Of a stretch of DNA of 64,000 nucleotides, positions 55,067 through 64,000 are shown piece by piece (position 1 is the stretch's first letter; each line of letters opens with the position of its first letter). Below the pieces are notes generated by a model. It was not told the origin of the DNA. It did no database searches and worked only from the letters and a program-made list of their open reading frames with translations. Both the position numbers and the translations under genes were made by a program. Origin of the DNA: Citrobacter portucalensis (lineage in GTDB: Bacteria > Pseudomonadota > Gammaproteobacteria > Enterobacterales > Enterobacteriaceae); contig NZ_MVFY01000004.1 of assembly GCF_002042885.1 (NCBI RefSeq), positions 124,001 through 188,000 of the forward strand, read 5' to 3'.

Positions 55067-56656
55067 ATGAACAATAACGATCTGGTCGCCAAGCTGTGGA
55101 AACTGTGCGACAACCTGCGCGACGGCGGCGTCTCCTATCAAAACTACGTCAATGAACTCGCCTCGCTGCTGTTTTTGAAAATGTGTAAAGAAACCGGCCA
55201 GGAAGCGGACTACCTGCCGGAAGGCTACCGCTGGGATGACCTGAAATCCCGTATTGGTCAGGATCAGATGCAGTTCTACCGTAACCTGCTGGTTCAGTTA
55301 GGCTCAGATGAGAAAAAGCTGGTGCAGGCGGTATTCCATAATGTCAGCACCACCATTGAACAGCCTAAACAGCTGACTGAACTGGTCAGCTATATGGACG
55401 CGCTGGACTGGTACAATGGCAACCACGGCAAGTCCCGCGATGACTTCGGCGATATGTACGAAGGGCTGCTGCAGAAGAACGCCAACGAAACCAAATCCGG
55501 CGCGGGCCAGTACTTCACCCCGCGTCCGCTGATCAAAACCATTATCCATCTGCTGAAGCCGCAGCCGCGTGAAGTGGTACAAGACCCGGCTGCGGGTACG
55601 GCGGGCTTTTTGATTGAAGCCGACCGTTACGTGAAATCACAGACTCACGATCTGGATGACCTTGACGGCGATACCCAGGATTTCCAGATCCACCGCGCGT
55701 TTATCGGCCTCGAACTGGTGCCCGGCACCCGTCGTCTGGCGCTGATGAACTGTCTGCTGCACGATATTGAAGGCAACCTCGACCACGGCGGCGCCATCCG
55801 TCTGGGGAACACGCTGGGCAGCGACGGCGAGAATTTACCGCAGGCCGATATCGTCGCCACCAACCCACCGTTTGGCAGCGCCGCGGGCACCAACATTACC
55901 CGCACCTTCGTCCACCCGACCAGCAACAAACAGCTGTGCTTTATGCAGCATATTATCGAAACCCTGCGCCCCGGCGGCCGTGCAGCAGTAGTCGTGCCGG
56001 ATAACGTGCTGTTTGAAGGCGGCAAGGGTACCGATATTCGTCGCGACCTGATGGACAAATGTCATCTGCACACCATCCTGCGTCTGCCGACCGGCATCTT
56101 TTACGCTCAGGGCGTCAAAACCAACGTGCTGTTCTTTACCAAAGGCACGGTAGCCAATCCCAATCAGGATAAAAACTGCACCGACGACGTGTGGGTGTAT
56201 GACCTGCGGACTAATATGCCGAGCTTCGGCAAGCGCACGCCGTTTACTGAGCAGCACCTGCAGCCGTTTGAAACCGTCTACGGTGTGGACCCGCACGGCT
56301 TAAGCCCGCGCACCGAAGGCGAGTGGAGCTTTAACGCCGAAGAGAGCGAAGTCGCCGACAGCGAAGAGAACAAAAACACCGATCAGCACCAGGCCACCAG
56401 CCGCTGGCGTAAGTTCAGCCGCGAGTGGATCCGCAGCGCAAAATCCGATTCGCTGGATATCTCCTGGCTGAAGGATAAGGACAGCATTGACGCCGACAGC
56501 TTGCCGGAACCGGATGTGCTGGCGGCAGAAGCGATGAGCGAGCTGGTGCAGGCGCTGGGCGAGCTGGATGCGCTGATGCGCGAACTGGGCGCGGGGGATG
56601 AGGCAGATGCGCAGCGTCAGTTGCTGAATGCTGAATTTGGCGAGGTGAAGGAATGA
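55067..56656 (+). CDS. hsdM: Type I DNA methyltransferase subunit HsdM
   Basis: A 529-residue N6-adenine methyltransferase, the same length as EcoKI HsdM and highly similar to it through the whole N-terminal half. Motif I is DPAAGTAGF starting at residue 173, and the catalytic NPPF is at 266-269, the same positions as in EcoKI. The N-terminal helical domain is VAKLWKLCDNLRDGGVSYQNYVNELASLLFLK. M2S1 methylates the recognition site and also forms the core of the restriction complex. The ATG at 55067 (MNNNDLV) is chosen by comparison with EcoKI. The gene overlaps hsdS by four bases (ATGA). Confidence 0.96.
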   Translation: MNNNDLVAKLWKLCDNLRDGGVSYQNYVNELASLLFLKMCKETGQEADYLPEGYRWDDLKSRIGQDQMQFYRNLLVQLGSDEKKLVQAVFHNVSTTIEQPKQLTELVSYMDALDWYNGNHGKSRDDFGDMYEGLLQKNANETKSGAGQYFTPRPLIKTIIHLLKPQPREVVQDPAAGTAGFLIEADRYVKSQTHDLDDLDGDTQDFQIHRAFIGLELVPGTRRLALMNCLLHDIEGNLDHGGAIRLGNTLGSDGENLPQADIVATNPPFGSAAGTNITRTFVHPTSNKQLCFMQHIIETLRPGGRAAVVVPDNVLFEGGKGTDIRRDLMDKCHLHTILRLPTGIFYAQGVKTNVLFFTKGTVANPNQDKNCTDDVWVYDLRTNMPSFGKRTPFTEQHLQPFETVYGVDPHGLSPRTEGEWSFNAEESEVADSEENKNTDQHQATSRWRKFSREWIRSAKSDSLDISWLKDKDSIDADSLPEPDVLAAEAMSELVQALGELDALMRELGAGDEADAQRQLLNAEFGEVKE

Positions 56657-58005
56657 GTGCGGGGAAATTGCCAGAGGGGTGGGTAAACACAACCATCGGA
56701 GATATCTCGGTTAAATGTTCACAACGAGTACCTGATGAAAGCGAGCAATTCATCTATGTTGATATTGGTAGCATAAATCGTGAACTCAAGGTAATTGAAA
56801 ACCCTCAACACCTTACTGGTAAAGATGCTCCAAGCCGGGCAAGAAAAGAGATTAAAGCACATGACATCATTGTTTCGCTAACAAGACCGAATTTAAATGC
56901 TGTCGCTTTAGTCAGCGAAAAATATGATGAACAAATTGCCTCAACCGGCTTCGAGGTTATTCGGCCAACTCTGGTAGAGAGTCGATACATTTTTGCACTG
57001 GTTCGCTCACGTCATTTTATTGATTCAATTTCAGGGTTAGTTCAGGGAGCATTGTACCCAGCGGCAAAGTCTAGTGATGTTCAATCCTATAAGTTTCCTC
57101 TACCACCGCTCGCTGAACAAAAAATCATCGCCGAAAAACTCGATACGCTGCTGGCGCAGGTAGACAGCACCAAAGCACGTCTTGAGCAAATCCCGCAAAT
57201 CCTGAAACGTTTTCGTCAGGCTATTTTGACTGCTGCTATTAGTGGTAGGTTGACAGATAAATGGAGAAAATTAACTGATTTACAAACTATATGGAAATCT
57301 TACACTCTTGGAGAATTGGTAACTATAGATCGAGGCAGTTCGCCAAGACCAATTAAAGATTATATCACCACCGATGAGAATGGTGTTAACTGGATAAAAA
57401 TTGGCGATACAAAAGAAGGCGAGAAATATATACGTTCAACTAAAGAAAGAATAACAAGAGAAGGCTCTAAGAAATCCAGAAAAGTAACTCCTGGTGATTT
57501 TATACTTTCAAATTCAATGTCTCTTGGCAGGGCATACATAGTTGAAATAGAAGGTTATGTTCATGATGGATGGTTTATTTTACGCCTACCTGAAAATATC
57601 GATAAGAACTATTTTTATTACCTGTTGTCGTCATCACAACTCCAAACACAGTTCTCAAGTTTAGCTGTGGGTGGGGTCGTCCAAAACATTAGAAGTGAAT
57701 TGGTTAAACAAGCTATCGTAAATATACCACCACTCCAAGAACAAGCTGAAATCGTCCGTCGCATCGAACAACTCTTCGCCTACGCCGACACCATCGAAAA
57801 ACAGGTCAACAGCGCCCTAACCCGCGTCAACAGCCTCACCCAGTCGATCCTGGCAAAAGCCTTCCGCGGCGAGCTTACCGCCCAGTGGCGTGCGGAAAAC
57901 CCGGATCTCATCAGCGGTGAAAACAGCGCCGCCGCCTTGCTGGAGAAAATCAAGGCCGAACGCGCCGCCAGCGGCGGTAAAAAAACCTCGCGTAAAAAAG
58001 CCTGA
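56653..58005 (+). CDS. hsdS: Type I specificity subunit HsdS
   Basis: A 450-residue specificity subunit with two target recognition domains (TRD1 about residues 1-150, TRD2 about 215-370) joined by a conserved coiled-coil (LPPLAEQKIIAEKLDTLLAQV to ISGRLT, about 152-202), and a second conserved region (IPPLQEQAEIVRRIEQLF to the Lys-rich end). The conserved parts match the EcoKI family, while both TRDs are AT-richer than their surroundings, which is typical of exchange by recombination. The DNA sequence it recognises cannot be told here. It is the last gene of the hsd unit and ends at a good terminator. Confidence 0.94.
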   Translation: MSAGKLPEGWVNTTIGDISVKCSQRVPDESEQFIYVDIGSINRELKVIENPQHLTGKDAPSRARKEIKAHDIIVSLTRPNLNAVALVSEKYDEQIASTGFEVIRPTLVESRYIFALVRSRHFIDSISGLVQGALYPAAKSSDVQSYKFPLPPLAEQKIIAEKLDTLLAQVDSTKARLEQIPQILKRFRQAILTAAISGRLTDKWRKLTDLQTIWKSYTLGELVTIDRGSSPRPIKDYITTDENGVNWIKIGDTKEGEKYIRSTKERITREGSKKSRKVTPGDFILSNSMSLGRAYIVEIEGYVHDGWFILRLPENIDKNYFYYLLSSSQLQTQFSSLAVGGVVQNIRSELVKQAIVNIPPLQEQAEIVRRIEQLFAYADTIEKQVNSALTRVNSLTQSILAKAFRGELTAQWRAENPDLISGENSAAALLEKIKAERAASGGKKTSRKKA

Positions 58006-58016
58006 CGCTTATTTCA

Positions 58017-58042
58017 AGCGCACCTCACCGGTGCGCTTTTTT
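58017..58042 (+). terminator. Intrinsic terminator after hsdS
   Basis: AGCGCACC-tcacc-GGTGCGCT followed by TTTTTT, 12 bases past the hsdS stop. Confidence 0.85.
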
Positions 58043-58044
58043 AC

Positions 58045-58162
58045 ACTTCATCCTTCAAGTTGCCTCGGCGTTGGCAGCGTTCGCTCACCCCAGTCACGTA
58101 TTTATATACGCTCCTGGGGACTCGTTCTCTTGCCGCCTTGATGCAACTCGAATGATTTTGTG
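58045..58162. repeat. ERIC (IRU) element
   Basis: An imperfect inverted repeat of about 118 bp with the ERIC core: CGCTCACCCCAGTCACGTAT and ACGCTCCTGGGGACTCG correspond to the conserved central arms of enterobacterial repetitive intergenic consensus. Outer ends (ttcaagttgcctc and gatgcaactcgaatga) are also inverted. Confidence 0.8.
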
Positions 58163-58262
58163 TATATTATTTTCCCGCAATCATAACCATCAAAAATATA
58201 TCCAGTTTATTCCTGAACATTCCCATTACAGTCTATTTTCAGCTGGACTTTTCTTTTATTTA

Positions 58263-58278
58263 CTGATGATATGCACAG
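58263..58278. promoter_or_regulatory. LexA (SOS) box upstream of symE
   Basis: CTGATGATATGCACAG keeps the CTG-N10-CAG core of the LexA consensus. E. coli symE is SOS-induced, so a box here is expected. It lies 78 bases before the start codon. Confidence 0.65.
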
Positions 58279-58288
58279 GTATTTAGCG

Positions 58289-58320
58289 CGATATGGCCGT
58301 GCGGGAACACGGCCATATCG
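58289..58320. other. Stable hairpin in the symE leader
   Basis: CGATATGGCCGTG-cgggaa-CACGGCCATATCG: a perfect 13-bp stem with a 6-base loop, 36 bases before symE. It would fold in the symE leader RNA or in an antisense transcript such as SymR, whose equivalent in E. coli overlaps this region. No T run follows on either strand. Confidence 0.5.
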
Positions 58321-58355
58321 CTCATCACAATCACTATTCATAGGAAATAGCTATC

Positions 58356-58694
58356 ATGACTACCGTTCATTCTATTGCAGATCCGTGCGATCCAGAAGTC
58401 TCCCCGGCAAATAATCGTCTGGGTACCGTCACTTATGCGAGTCGTTATCCGGATTACACGCATGTTCCGGCAATTATTATGAAAGGCCAGTGGCTGGAAG
58501 CCGCCGGTTTCGCTACCGGCTGTAGATTCGATGTCAAAGTAATGCCCGGCTGCATTGTGCTAACGACAAAACTGCCGGAGCCGGAAGAACCCGCGTTATT
58601 GCAGTCGCTGCGTCGGGTGTGCAAACTGTCCGCGCGTAAGCAACGGCAGGTACAGGAATTTATCGATGTGATTACCGGTAAACGTACCACCTGA
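58356..58694 (+). CDS. symE: SOS-induced toxin SymE
   Basis: A 112-residue protein with the AbrB/MazE-like swapped-hairpin fold of SymE ([41 protein letters not shown]). In E. coli SymE is made in the SOS response, reduces translation, degrades RNA or condenses DNA, and is kept low by the antisense RNA SymR, LexA and Lon. The position right after hsdS is the same as in E. coli. A LexA-type box and a stable leader hairpin precede it. SymR itself cannot be placed with confidence from sequence alone. Confidence 0.9.
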   Translation: MTTVHSIADPCDPEVSPANNRLGTVTYASRYPDYTHVPAIIMKGQWLEAAGFATGCRFDVKVMPGCIVLTTKLPEPEEPALLQSLRRVCKLSARKQRQVQEFIDVITGKRTT

Positions 58695-58696
58695 CG

Positions 58697-58731
58697 CACA
58701 CCGCTCCCGACAGCGAGTCGGGAGCGGTGTG
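58697..58731. terminator. Bidirectional terminator between symE and the helicase gene
   Basis: CACACCGCTCCCGAC-agcga-GTCGGGAGCGGTGTG, a perfect 15-bp stem between two convergent stop codons. There is no T run, but the stem is very stable. Confidence 0.65.
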
Positions 58732-58733
58732 CC

Positions 58734-61700
58734 TTACGCTGCCATCACCTCCACCAGCACATCCGTTGCCCAGCTTTCTTCGCTGTTAAGCACCTTGCCA
58801 TCCTGACAGGCCAGCGCCATATTGCCTAACTGAAAGGAAACGTCATCGCTGAAGTCAAAGTAATACCATTTTGATGCAAAGTTGATACGCCAGTAGCCCA
58901 TCCCCTGATCAAAACGAATCTTTAATACCTGACCATTCTCAAAGGTCACCGTCAGTTTACGATGGTGGGGAATGTCGCGCAGCGAATCGAATACTCTTAG
59001 CGCTACCGCCCTGCCCATTGCCGCGGCAAACCACTGGTCGGCGAAATCCTGAAAATCCGCGTCGCTCATCCAGTCATGGAAAGGCCGGTTACCGGCGCGA
59101 TCTTTAGGTTTGAATAATGTATCAATCGCCACCTTAGCTTCCTCAGTCAGTAACGGCTTCAGCGGTTTCAATAACGCCGCCAGCAGCACCAGCGCAACCG
59201 GGTTTTGCAGATAGCGATCGGTATAGTGAACGCCGATGATCCGCTGATTTTTCATCAGCGACTGCGCCTCTTCATGGTCGTTAAACAGCACGTCCCAGAA
59301 GCGTTGTCCGAACAACGAAAGCGGGCCGTTCAGCTCTTTATGGATCGCAATATCTTTGACGCGTTCAACCGCGCTCGTGGCTTTCCCCGGCAGAACAAAC
59401 TCGTTCAGTTTTACCGTTTTATAGCCGAGGCTGCGAACAACCAGTTCGTCATTCAGATGCCAGCCCGGTCCCGGGATCGTTGCCTGCTGGCTGCGTGAAG
59501 CCAGCGTCATGACCCGATCGGCAAAGGCGATTTGTGCCACAATCGGCAGGTCCGGAGCCTGTTCGCTATGACACAACCGTACACCCAGAGCAGTAAACTG
59601 CGAAAGCTCGTGCATCAGTTCAGGGTCATCGACGCCTGCCGGGATGACGAGATCAACCGCAACGTTATCTTTTACCCGGTAGTTCTGAATAGCCGCCCGG
59701 AATTGGCGGGCATAGAGATCCCACTCATTGAGCGGCCCGTTCATCCACAGCGTGAGTTTTTCAGCTCCTTCGTTAATCGCCCGGCGAAGGGTGTCGCTAA
59801 TGGCTCCCGGGCAGTAGCGGGCATCCGGCAGCGAGAATGTCTCCGTATCCGGCAAACCAACATAGTAGACGAAGTCATCCCCAAGCCAGGCCAGTGCCGC
59901 TTTTCGGTCCAGTAAATCGTGATCGTGGCGAGTCTGGGAGTCGAGCAGGCATTCACTGCAGGAGGTATCACAATGATGACACCCTAGCTGTTTGACCATT
60001 CCCTGCAGAATAGACTCAATATGCAATGGCGCACTGGAGGCAAAACCAGCCCCACCACTGATCACATCATACAGCTGAACGGCTAATACCGATTGCCCGT
60101 CCTCCAACCGGACCGGACGCACAGCGTAGCCCAGCTCTGCGGCAGAGATACCCAGAACACCCGCCAGCGCCTGACGCAGCGCAACTGCAAGGGTCATGGC
60201 GACAACCCGCCCCTCTTCAGTGTTATCCGGCAGATATTCACCGTTTTGCGGCTTGCGTAGTACCATTTCAAAGACATCCGTTCGCGCCAAAGCCCCCAGC
60301 GTGACGTTCTTCATAAGCGCCGTCGAACCGGGACAAATTAGACGTTGATTCTGGCTATCGCGATCCGATTTTCCCGGGCGCGGTGGGTAGTGTGCTTCCA
60401 TACTCTTCGGTGCGTCGTTAGCATTCAACATCGACTCTGCACGACCACAGCTCAGACATAACGCGTAACCATGCCCACCTTCTCCCAGGCTTTGCTGGAA
60501 GACATGCCCGTCAGCACCAGAGGTCATATATCCCATTATTGGGTTAGGCAACGGCATTGGTTCGGCTTTAACAAATACCCATGCAGGGACCACCGGGATG
60601 AATTTCATGGTTTCAATATTGTTGGTCACCGGTGCATGCGCATCGGTCACAAATCCGGCAGGCTGCAGCACCTGACGGCGATTTTCAGTGATAATTTTTT
60701 CACCACACGCGCTGTTGGTGCAATAGAGCGTCCCGGAGTTGCTCATCCCCTCTTTATAGCCAATCGTACCGCATTTGTGGCAGCGCCAGGCGCAATCCAG
60801 ACGCTGGGCCTCATTGGTATCAGCGTTAATATTGTGCCAGTGCAGCGAGACACCGGCGGAGCGGAAGACCCGACCATCAAGAATGATCTCTGCGCCTGGC
60901 GCATATTCCCGGATGGCGACTCCCAGGTTTCGGGAGGGCAGCCCTTTGTAGCGTGACACGTTATCTTCGCGATCTTTTTTATCCCGGCTTTTCCGCGATT
61001 TTTCACGGATATAGTCCTCCATAGTGAAGTTATCAAACGTCACCACATCCGTCGGGAAGCCATAACCAGGCAGGAAGGTTCTGGCTGCCAGATCGCGCAA
61101 CAAATACTCGCCACAGTGCCGTTTTTTCTCCAGTTCGATACGCTTGCGATAAGGCGTTTGCGGCTGTGATTCGCGCTCTTGAGCCACAAGATCGCGATAG
61201 ACGGAAAGCCATCGCTGTTGCAGGAAAGTAATCGCGTTAATGGTTTTATCCCGCAGCAGGTCGGGTCTGGCTCCATGCAGCGCCGTACCTTTCACCAGCC
61301 GTTCCAGCGCCGCGTCGATATCAAGAACCGGGCGCTCCAGCCAGACTTTAAAGCGCTCACATTTTGACTGCCCGTCGTCCTCACCAAAAAACCAGAGACT
61401 GTCGAGGCTGGTTTTTTCTTTCTCCGTTTCACCAATAACGTTGCATAAGAAGTCGGACAGTAATAAGGCATTGACGTGGCGTTGTACCAGCCGGGCAGAA
61501 TTCATCGCCACCATCGGGGCCGGGATCATGGTTTCAAACGGCCACAGCGGATTGGCAAAAACCTGCTGGTCATGCGGGTTCCCTTTACATAGCGTATAAG
61601 AGATCGCTCGCGATTCCTTACTACGCCCGGCCCGCCCTGCACGCTGTAAATAGTTGGCCGGATGCGGCGGTACGTTGTTCATCACCACGGCAGTAATACC

Positions 61701-64000
61701 GCCAATATCAACCCCCATTTCCATGGTGGTAGAACAGTTGAGAACATTCAGTTGCCCATTCTTGAACATCTTTTCGTAGCTTTGCAGACGTTCCGATGAT
61801 TGCTGGGCTGAGTGCTCAGCCGTGCGGTAATAGAAGCCTCCTTCCACAACACGATCGTTGATATCCGTCCAGACGTTTTCCGAACGTAATTGCGCGATCA
61901 GCGGCTCCTTGCTGACCCAGTCACGTACTTTCGCCAGACCTGCCGCGTAGTCTTCTTGCGAACGGTCCAGCTTCCAGATTTCCGGCATGGTGACCTTTTG
62001 CGCGATAAACGTGTCGAACTGCACCTGGCTAAGATGTTCAAACGAAATATGGGTTGGCAGATAAGGGGTTAAGCCTTTAAAGGTGGTATCCAGAATTTTA
62101 TTGGTTACCGGGCAAATCCAGCCATCCGTGATTAAAGAAAAAGTCAGGTGCTCTTTTGGCAGATAGAAACGGTTACCATCAGGCTTCAGTACGGCAAGTG
62201 GCCCGGTAAGTTGATTCCATGCTTCTTTCAGCCACGCGTTGATAATATCAATCGTCGCCGTATTTGCTGTTTTGAAACCCGCTCCCAGCATCAACAACTT
62301 CACTAAACGATGGGATAAGTTGCCATTACGGATTTGCGGCCAGCGTTTGTTCTGATTATCTTCAGGATCTTTCGTTTCCGGGTTACGGACGAATTTCGAT
62401 GAAAAACGACTACCAATCCAGTTTTTCAATTCATCGTCCAGTTGCGTGAAGTTGCTTTCACGAACGTATAAATCCAGCGTAACCTTAAGAAAATCCTGCC
62501 AGTCGCCCTCCGTCAGCCCTTTTTCATGCCAGTGCACCGGGAGTTTAATTATTTTCTCCAGCCCCTGATAACCAACCTGGACTAGCCCTTGCGTTTCCAG
62601 ACTGTTAGTTCGTTTAGGGCGACGCATGAACTCCCGGAAAAGCAACATTTCTGAAAGCTTCAGCGGGCCTCCGTTTTCATTGAAAATCTCAGGCTTCAGA
62701 TAGTGGTTATATTGTAGAATCGGACCGCGAATATCAGCCTTCTCTTTAAGTTCATTAACCATTTCCGTCCAGGTCCGGGACAGCAGAACAGTTGCTGCTT
62801 TGCCACCGGTCGCAACCTGAATAGCCTGTTCAAGCTGTTCAGCTTGCGCTTCTGCCAGTTTTGCTTGTTCCGGCATTCCCCAGCTTCTATATTCTTCTGC
62901 CTCATTTCGGGCCTGTTTTGCCCTCGCGGATAACTTTTCAAGATCGGCACTGGCATTCGGTGTGACAGTAGTCTGCGTTCGTTGATGCCAGCTCAGGATT
63001 TCCACCACGCTGCCGCGTAAACGACTGCGCTCAGCTTCCTGCTGCATGCGCACCGCCATTCGGGCCGTTCCTTGCCGGCTATCGGTAAAGGTAATCAGTC
63101 GACGGCCTCGACCTGGTAGCGAATCAGGTCCGACGCCCTCTTTTCCTTCTTCACTAATAAAGTCCTGACAATACTCCAGAACGGTGGGCACAATGTTGGT
63201 GACATAAAATGGCCCCCCCAATAAAGCGCGACGGAAGGGTTGTTTCCCGCTCGTCCCTCTGTAGCCACAGCCACTGGCGCTGCAAACTTGCTCAATATCA
63301 TTAATAACTAACGGGATACTGTCATTACTACCCACGCCAATACGACGCGTCTGGCGATCCAGCCTTTGGATGGTATACCCCATCTCACTGGTCTTTTCTG
63401 CGGCAATAATAAGCGGGGGCTGGAAAGTACTCTCTTTCTCGACTTTATCTTCTACGCCGTCATATTCAACATGCGTATCATCCTGCAACGAGAACTCATC
63501 GCCGCCTTTATTTTCCCATTGGACCAGTTTGCCCTTTTTGTCCCGCGCCAAAAGATGTGGCTCGTTACATTCATTACAGAATGCCAGTTCGTAGATCGGG
63601 CTTCCGCAGTCACAATTTTGCCGTTGATTCACATACACATAGCCAAAGGGCCAGCCCTTTTCCAGCGGAGTGCCGTGCTTTTTTCTGCACTCTTTATCAA
63701 CGCAAGCCCACACACCCTGGGTGTTGCGCTGGAAGATATGCGCTCTTACCTTCAGAAATGCCGGATCTTTAGTATTAGGTTGAGTGCCGGAGCAAACATC
63801 GATCCAGCGCAGCACATCCTGCTGGCTATAATGTTGCCTGGTCAGCGTATTCAACCGCTGCGTCATCGTATCCAGCTTCATTGGATCCGGCTGAGTGACT
63901 AACATCTCACGCAAGTAATGCGCTTCAGGTGAATGTGTAAGTGCCTCAAAGCGCTCTGGGCTTACGCCCTTCATGTCTGTATCAGGGATTTGCTCAATTT
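58734..64000 (-). CDS. DUF1998 helicase, DruE (Druantia)-like, N-terminus outside the window
   Basis: The frame is open without interruption from the stop at 58734 to the right edge, at least 1755 codons; an ATG at 63974 exists, but codons continue beyond it to the edge, so the true start lies outside. Visible parts, from the N-terminal side: Zn-type cysteines near 63700-63540 ([27 protein letters not shown]), the second RecA-like domain with [17 protein letters not shown] (about 63060-63110), [12 protein letters not shown] (about 61700-61735) and QRAGRAGR (about 61627-61650), a zinc ribbon CHKCG/CTNSACG (about 60700-60785), and a C-terminal DUF1998 domain with [15 protein letters not shown] (about 59940-59985). 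The Walker A/DEAH half is not in view. Size, domain order and the location beside hsd-symE match DruE of Druantia; K-12 YjiT is, from memory, a remnant of this family. Confidence 0.8.
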   Translation of the reverse strand, partial: IEQIPDTDMKGVSPERFEALTHSPEAHYLREMLVTQPDPMKLDTMTQRLNTLTRQHYSQQDVLRWIDVCSGTQPNTKDPAFLKVRAHIFQRNTQGVWACVDKECRKKHGTPLEKGWPFGYVYVNQRQNCDCGSPIYELAFCNECNEPHLLARDKKGKLVQWENKGGDEFSLQDDTHVEYDGVEDKVEKESTFQPPLIIAAEKTSEMGYTIQRLDRQTRRIGVGSNDSIPLVINDIEQVCSASGCGYRGTSGKQPFRRALLGGPFYVTNIVPTVLEYCQDFISEEGKEGVGPDSLPGRGRRLITFTDSRQGTARMAVRMQQEAERSRLRGSVVEILSWHQRTQTTVTPNASADLEKLSARAKQARNEAEEYRSWGMPEQAKLAEAQAEQLEQAIQVATGGKAATVLLSRTWTEMVNELKEKADIRGPILQYNHYLKPEIFNENGGPLKLSEMLLFREFMRRPKRTNSLETQGLVQVGYQGLEKIIKLPVHWHEKGLTEGDWQDFLKVTLDLYVRESNFTQLDDELKNWIGSRFSSKFVRNPETKDPEDNQNKRWPQIRNGNLSHRLVKLLMLGAGFKTANTATIDIINAWLKEAWNQLTGPLAVLKPDGNRFYLPKEHLTFSLITDGWICPVTNKILDTTFKGLTPYLPTHISFEHLSQVQFDTFIAQKVTMPEIWKLDRSQEDYAAGLAKVRDWVSKEPLIAQLRSENVWTDINDRVVEGGFYYRTAEHSAQQSSERLQSYEKMFKNGQLNVLNCSTTMEMGVDIGGITAVVMNNVPPHPANYLQRAGRAGRSKESRAISYTLCKGNPHDQQVFANPLWPFETMIPAPMVAMNSARLVQRHVNALLLSDFLCNVIGETEKEKTSLDSLWFFGEDDGQSKCERFKVWLERPVLDIDAALERLVKGTALHGARPDLLRDKTINAITFLQQRWLSVYRDLVAQERESQPQTPYRKRIELEKKRHCGEYLLRDLAARTFLPGYGFPTDVVTFDNFTMEDYIREKSRKSRDKKDREDNVSRYKGLPSRNLGVAIREYAPGAEIILDGRVFRSAGVSLHWHNINADTNEAQRLDCAWRCHKCGTIGYKEGMSNSGTLYCTNSACGEKIITENRRQVLQPAGFVTDAHAPVTNNIETMKFIPVVPAWVFVKAEPMPLPNPIMGYMTSGADGHVFQQSLGEGGHGYALCLSCGRAESMLNANDAPKSMEAHYPPRPGKSDRDSQNQRLICPGSTALMKNVTLGALARTDVFEMVLRKPQNGEYLPDNTEEGRVVAMTLAVALRQALAGVLGISAAELGYAVRPVRLEDGQSVLAVQLYDVISGGAGFASSAPLHIESILQGMVKQLGCHHCDTSCSECLLDSQTRHDHDLLDRKAALAWLGDDFVYYVGLPDTETFSLPDARYCPGAISDTLRRAINEGAEKLTLWMNGPLNEWDLYARQFRAAIQNYRVKDNVAVDLVIPAGVDDPELMHELSQFTALGVRLCHSEQAPDLPIVAQIAFADRVMTLASRSQQATIPGPGWHLNDELVVRSLGYKTVKLNEFVLPGKATSAVERVKDIAIHKELNGPLSLFGQRFWDVLFNDHEEAQSLMKNQRIIGVHYTDRYLQNPVALVLLAALLKPLKPLLTEEAKVAIDTLFKPKDRAGNRPFHDWMSDADFQDFADQWFAAAMGRAVALRVFDSLRDIPHHRKLTVTFENGQVLKIRFDQGMGYWRINFASKWYYFDFSDDVSFQLGNMALACQDGKVLNSEESWATDVLVEVMAA

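Larger units (their letters stand above)
58006..58355. other. Intergenic region hsdS-symE: terminator, ERIC element, SOS box, hairpin
   Basis: A 350-base region without a gene. In order it contains the hsdS terminator, an ERIC repeat, a stretch of unassigned AT-rich DNA (58163-58258), a LexA-type box and a 13-bp stem-loop just before symE. Confidence 0.7.

Overview
The window is enterobacterial chromosome, most probably from the Citrobacter freundii complex. Its left half follows the E. coli K-12 yjiY-to-gntP order (btsT, yjiX, yjiA, yjiS, yjiR, rpn, mdtM, yjiN, yjiM, yjiL, yjiJ, uxuR, uxuB, uxuA, gntP). It also carries tyrosine phenol-lyase with a tyrosine permease, a C. freundii hallmark, and REP/BIME and ERIC intergenic repeats. 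The species call is inference from gene content.

Layout. 1-5.3 kb: end of the pyruvate symporter gene btsT, yjiX, yjiA, then a MarR/HlyD/DUF2955 efflux operon at the place where E. coli K-12 keeps its restriction cluster. 5.4-17.6 kb: yjiR, an Rpn nuclease gene with a probable intragenic antitoxin, an AraC regulator with a LysE-type exporter, mdtM, a YagU-like gene, a cystathionine-lyase-like enzyme with an amino-acid/dicarboxylate symporter and a divergent LysR regulator, yjiN and a GNAT gene. 17.6-23.2 kb: yjiM-yjiL-DUF3343 (double-cubane/2-hydroxyacyl-CoA dehydratase-like), yjiJ, a small membrane protein, a general porin and a small ribbon-helix-helix-like protein. 23.8-29.1 kb: hexuronate genes uxuR, uxuB, uxuA and divergent gntP, with UxuR and CRP sites. 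29.1-34.4 kb: lutABC (ykgEFG) divergent from an L-lactate permease. 34.6-38.8 kb: tyrosine phenol-lyase, tyrosine permease and a PdxY-like kinase behind a promoter region with TyrR and CRP sites. 39.1-49.2 kb: a complete 4-hydroxyproline catabolic cluster (epimerase, three-subunit D-hydroxyproline dehydrogenase, deaminase, ketoglutarate-semialdehyde dehydrogenase, permease, Ldh-family reductase, PAS-AraC regulator).

49.6-64 kb is a defence island: a sulfur-binding-domain HNH endonuclease, an Mrr_N-HNH endonuclease at the place of mrr, an EcoKI-like hsdR-hsdM-hsdS, SOS-controlled symE, and a giant DUF1998 helicase resembling Druantia DruE (K-12 YjiT is, from memory, a remnant of the same family) that runs off the right edge.

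The metabolic blocks each pair import with catabolism: tyrosine to phenol, pyruvate and ammonia; hydroxyproline to 2-oxoglutarate; fructuronate to 2-keto-3-deoxygluconate; lactate to pyruvate. The most interesting signals are the intragenic Rpn antitoxin start, a duplicated 23-bp operator flanking the hydroxyproline regulator gene, the third gene of the yjiML operon, the Mrr_N-HNH swap, a 22-bp palindrome at lutA, the PLP kinase beside tyrosine phenol-lyase, and the relocated immigration-control genes.
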